Source of the DNA: DASVFB01 sp963815965
Lineage (GTDB): Bacteria > Actinomycetota > Thermoleophilia > Gaiellales > Gaiellaceae
Length of the DNA stretch: 64,000 nt
Direction: 5' to 3'
Assembly: GCA_963815965.1 (NCBI GenBank)
Contig: CAWFIT010000001.1
Span: 1,122,117 to 1,186,116 of the forward strand
A program made the translations under genes and the position numbers. This document shows positions 63,271 through 64,000 of the stretch, in pieces; position 1 is the first letter of the stretch, and each line of letters begins with the position of its first letter. The notes under the pieces were generated by a model. It saw only the letters and a list, made by a program, of their open reading frames with translations. It did no database searches and had not been told where the DNA came from.

Positions 63271-64000
63271 GGGTCATGGTTACCGGCGTCGCCGGTTTCA
63301 TCGGCTCCAACCTGGCGGCGGAGCTGCTTCGTCGCGGCTATGACGTTAGCGGCCTCGACAACCTCTCGCAGGGCACGCTGTTCAACCTCGCGGCGTTCGA
63401 GTCGCACGACCGCGTTCGCTCTCGTCGAGGGCGACATTCGCGACGAGCGACGGATGCTCAGCCGCCGAAGGATGTGACGTGATCGTCCACCTCGCCGCGT
63501 ACAAGATCCCGCGCTACAGCGACGCCTACGACACGCTCATGATCAACGGATTCGGCTCGGAGATCGTCGCTCACATCGCGGCTCGGAACCGGTCAAGATC
63601 GTCGCGGCATCGACCTCGGATGTCTACGGCAAGAACCCGAGGTGCCGTTTTCCGAGGACATGGACTCGGTCATCGGCACCCGACGTCAAGCGCTGGGCGT
63701 ACGCGATCTCGAAGATGTTCGAGGAGCAGCTGCTGCTCGCGTGCCACGAGCGTTCGGGATCGACGTCGTGCTGATCAGGTTCTTCGGTGGCTAGGCCCGA
63801 ACCAGAATCTGACCTGGTGGGGCGGCCCCCAGTCCGTCTTCATCGAGAACGCGCTCGACGGACGAGCCGCTCCCGGTCCACGGCGACGGTGCGCAGACAC
63901 GCTCGTTCACCTACGTCTCCGACCACGTCGACGGGATCATCGCGGTCGTCGAGAGCGAGCACGCGAACCTCGTCGTCAACATCGGGAGCAGCAATACATC
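63267..64000 (+). CDS. Extended SDR (NAD-dependent epimerase/dehydratase), 3' end outside window, frameshifted
   Basis: The N-terminal 245 or so residues of an extended SDR. It starts MRVMVTGVAGFIGSNLAAEL (GxxGxxG), then LRRGYDVSGLDNLSQGTLFN, CDVIVHLAAYKIPRYSDAYD, KIVAASTSDVYGKNP, an intact YAISKMFEEQLLLACHERFG (YxxxK present, unlike the SDR at 57312), IDVVLIRFFGGYGPNQN-like and the dehydratase-like DGAQTRSFTYVSDHVDGIIA. Five or more indels are present. ATG 63267 is chosen over 63261 because it gives an ATGA overlap with the upstream stop and suits the GGAG about nine bases before. A UDP-glucose 4-epimerase or UDP-glucuronate decarboxylase role is possible. Confidence 0.78.

Noticed and set aside
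1..64000. CRISPR arrays, insertion sequences, prophage or plasmid genes
   Set aside because: No direct-repeat arrays, transposase, integrase or phage structural motifs were seen on either strand.

Overview
This is a high-GC bacterial chromosome segment. It most resembles Actinomycetota, probably class Thermoleophilia (Gaiellales or Solirubrobacterales). That placement is inferred from very strong GC bias in third codon positions, a coenzyme F420 gene cluster, a B12-dependent ribonucleotide reductase, leaderless-type TANNNT promoters just upstream of start codons, and dense GTGA/ATGA/TTGA gene overlaps. No rRNA, CRISPR array or insertion sequence was seen. There is one tRNA, tRNA-Thr(CGT), at 60938-61010.

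Layout. 1-25.9 kb is a cell-surface polysaccharide locus. It holds two phosphosugar initiators (a WbaP-type transferase and a WecA/MraY-type protein with an extra CapD-like half), GDP-mannose 4,6-dehydratase and GDP-fucose synthase, another SDR, a MurJ/Wzx-like flippase, many GT4/GT2/CgeB-like glycosyltransferases and several large GT-C-like membrane proteins. 26-30.3 kb carries the O-antigen type ABC exporter (wzm, wzt) with hemE and hemH between the two halves. 30.4-33.7 kb is an F420 operon (cofC-cofD-npdG-cofE) followed by pdxH. 33.7-38.1 kb has dinB, a small unknown gene and nrdJ, all on the minus strand. 38.2-42.4 kb has a secreted unknown, an O-antigen-ligase-like protein, a sulfite-oxidase-like molybdoenzyme and a LytR_C protein. 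42.5-48.0 kb has tmk, holB, an Rrf2 regulator and the sulfate uptake operon sbp-cysT-cysW-cysA. 48.1-64 kb is a second surface-glycan block: GT2s, FkbM methyltransferases, an exostosin-like GT, a Wzx-like flippase, a DUF268 protein, a CgeB/GT8 fusion, SDRs and a DegT aminotransferase.

How it fits together. GDP-fucose supply (gmd, fcl), amino-sugar supply (DegT plus SDRs), lipid-linked initiation, many transferases, flippases, an ABC exporter and a ligase-like protein make a complete glycan assembly and export kit. Housekeeping genes (haem, F420, PLP, DNA replication, sulfate uptake) are embedded in it.

Quality warning. About half the genes, above all at 1-26 kb and 57-64 kb, are broken by single-base indels. 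The protein continues in another frame with no loss of conservation, and neighbouring stop/start overlaps are preserved. This pattern fits unpolished long-read consensus error better than real pseudogenes. I therefore give whole-gene spans across the frameshifts; their lengths are often not multiples of three, and ends marked approximate may be off by tens of bases.
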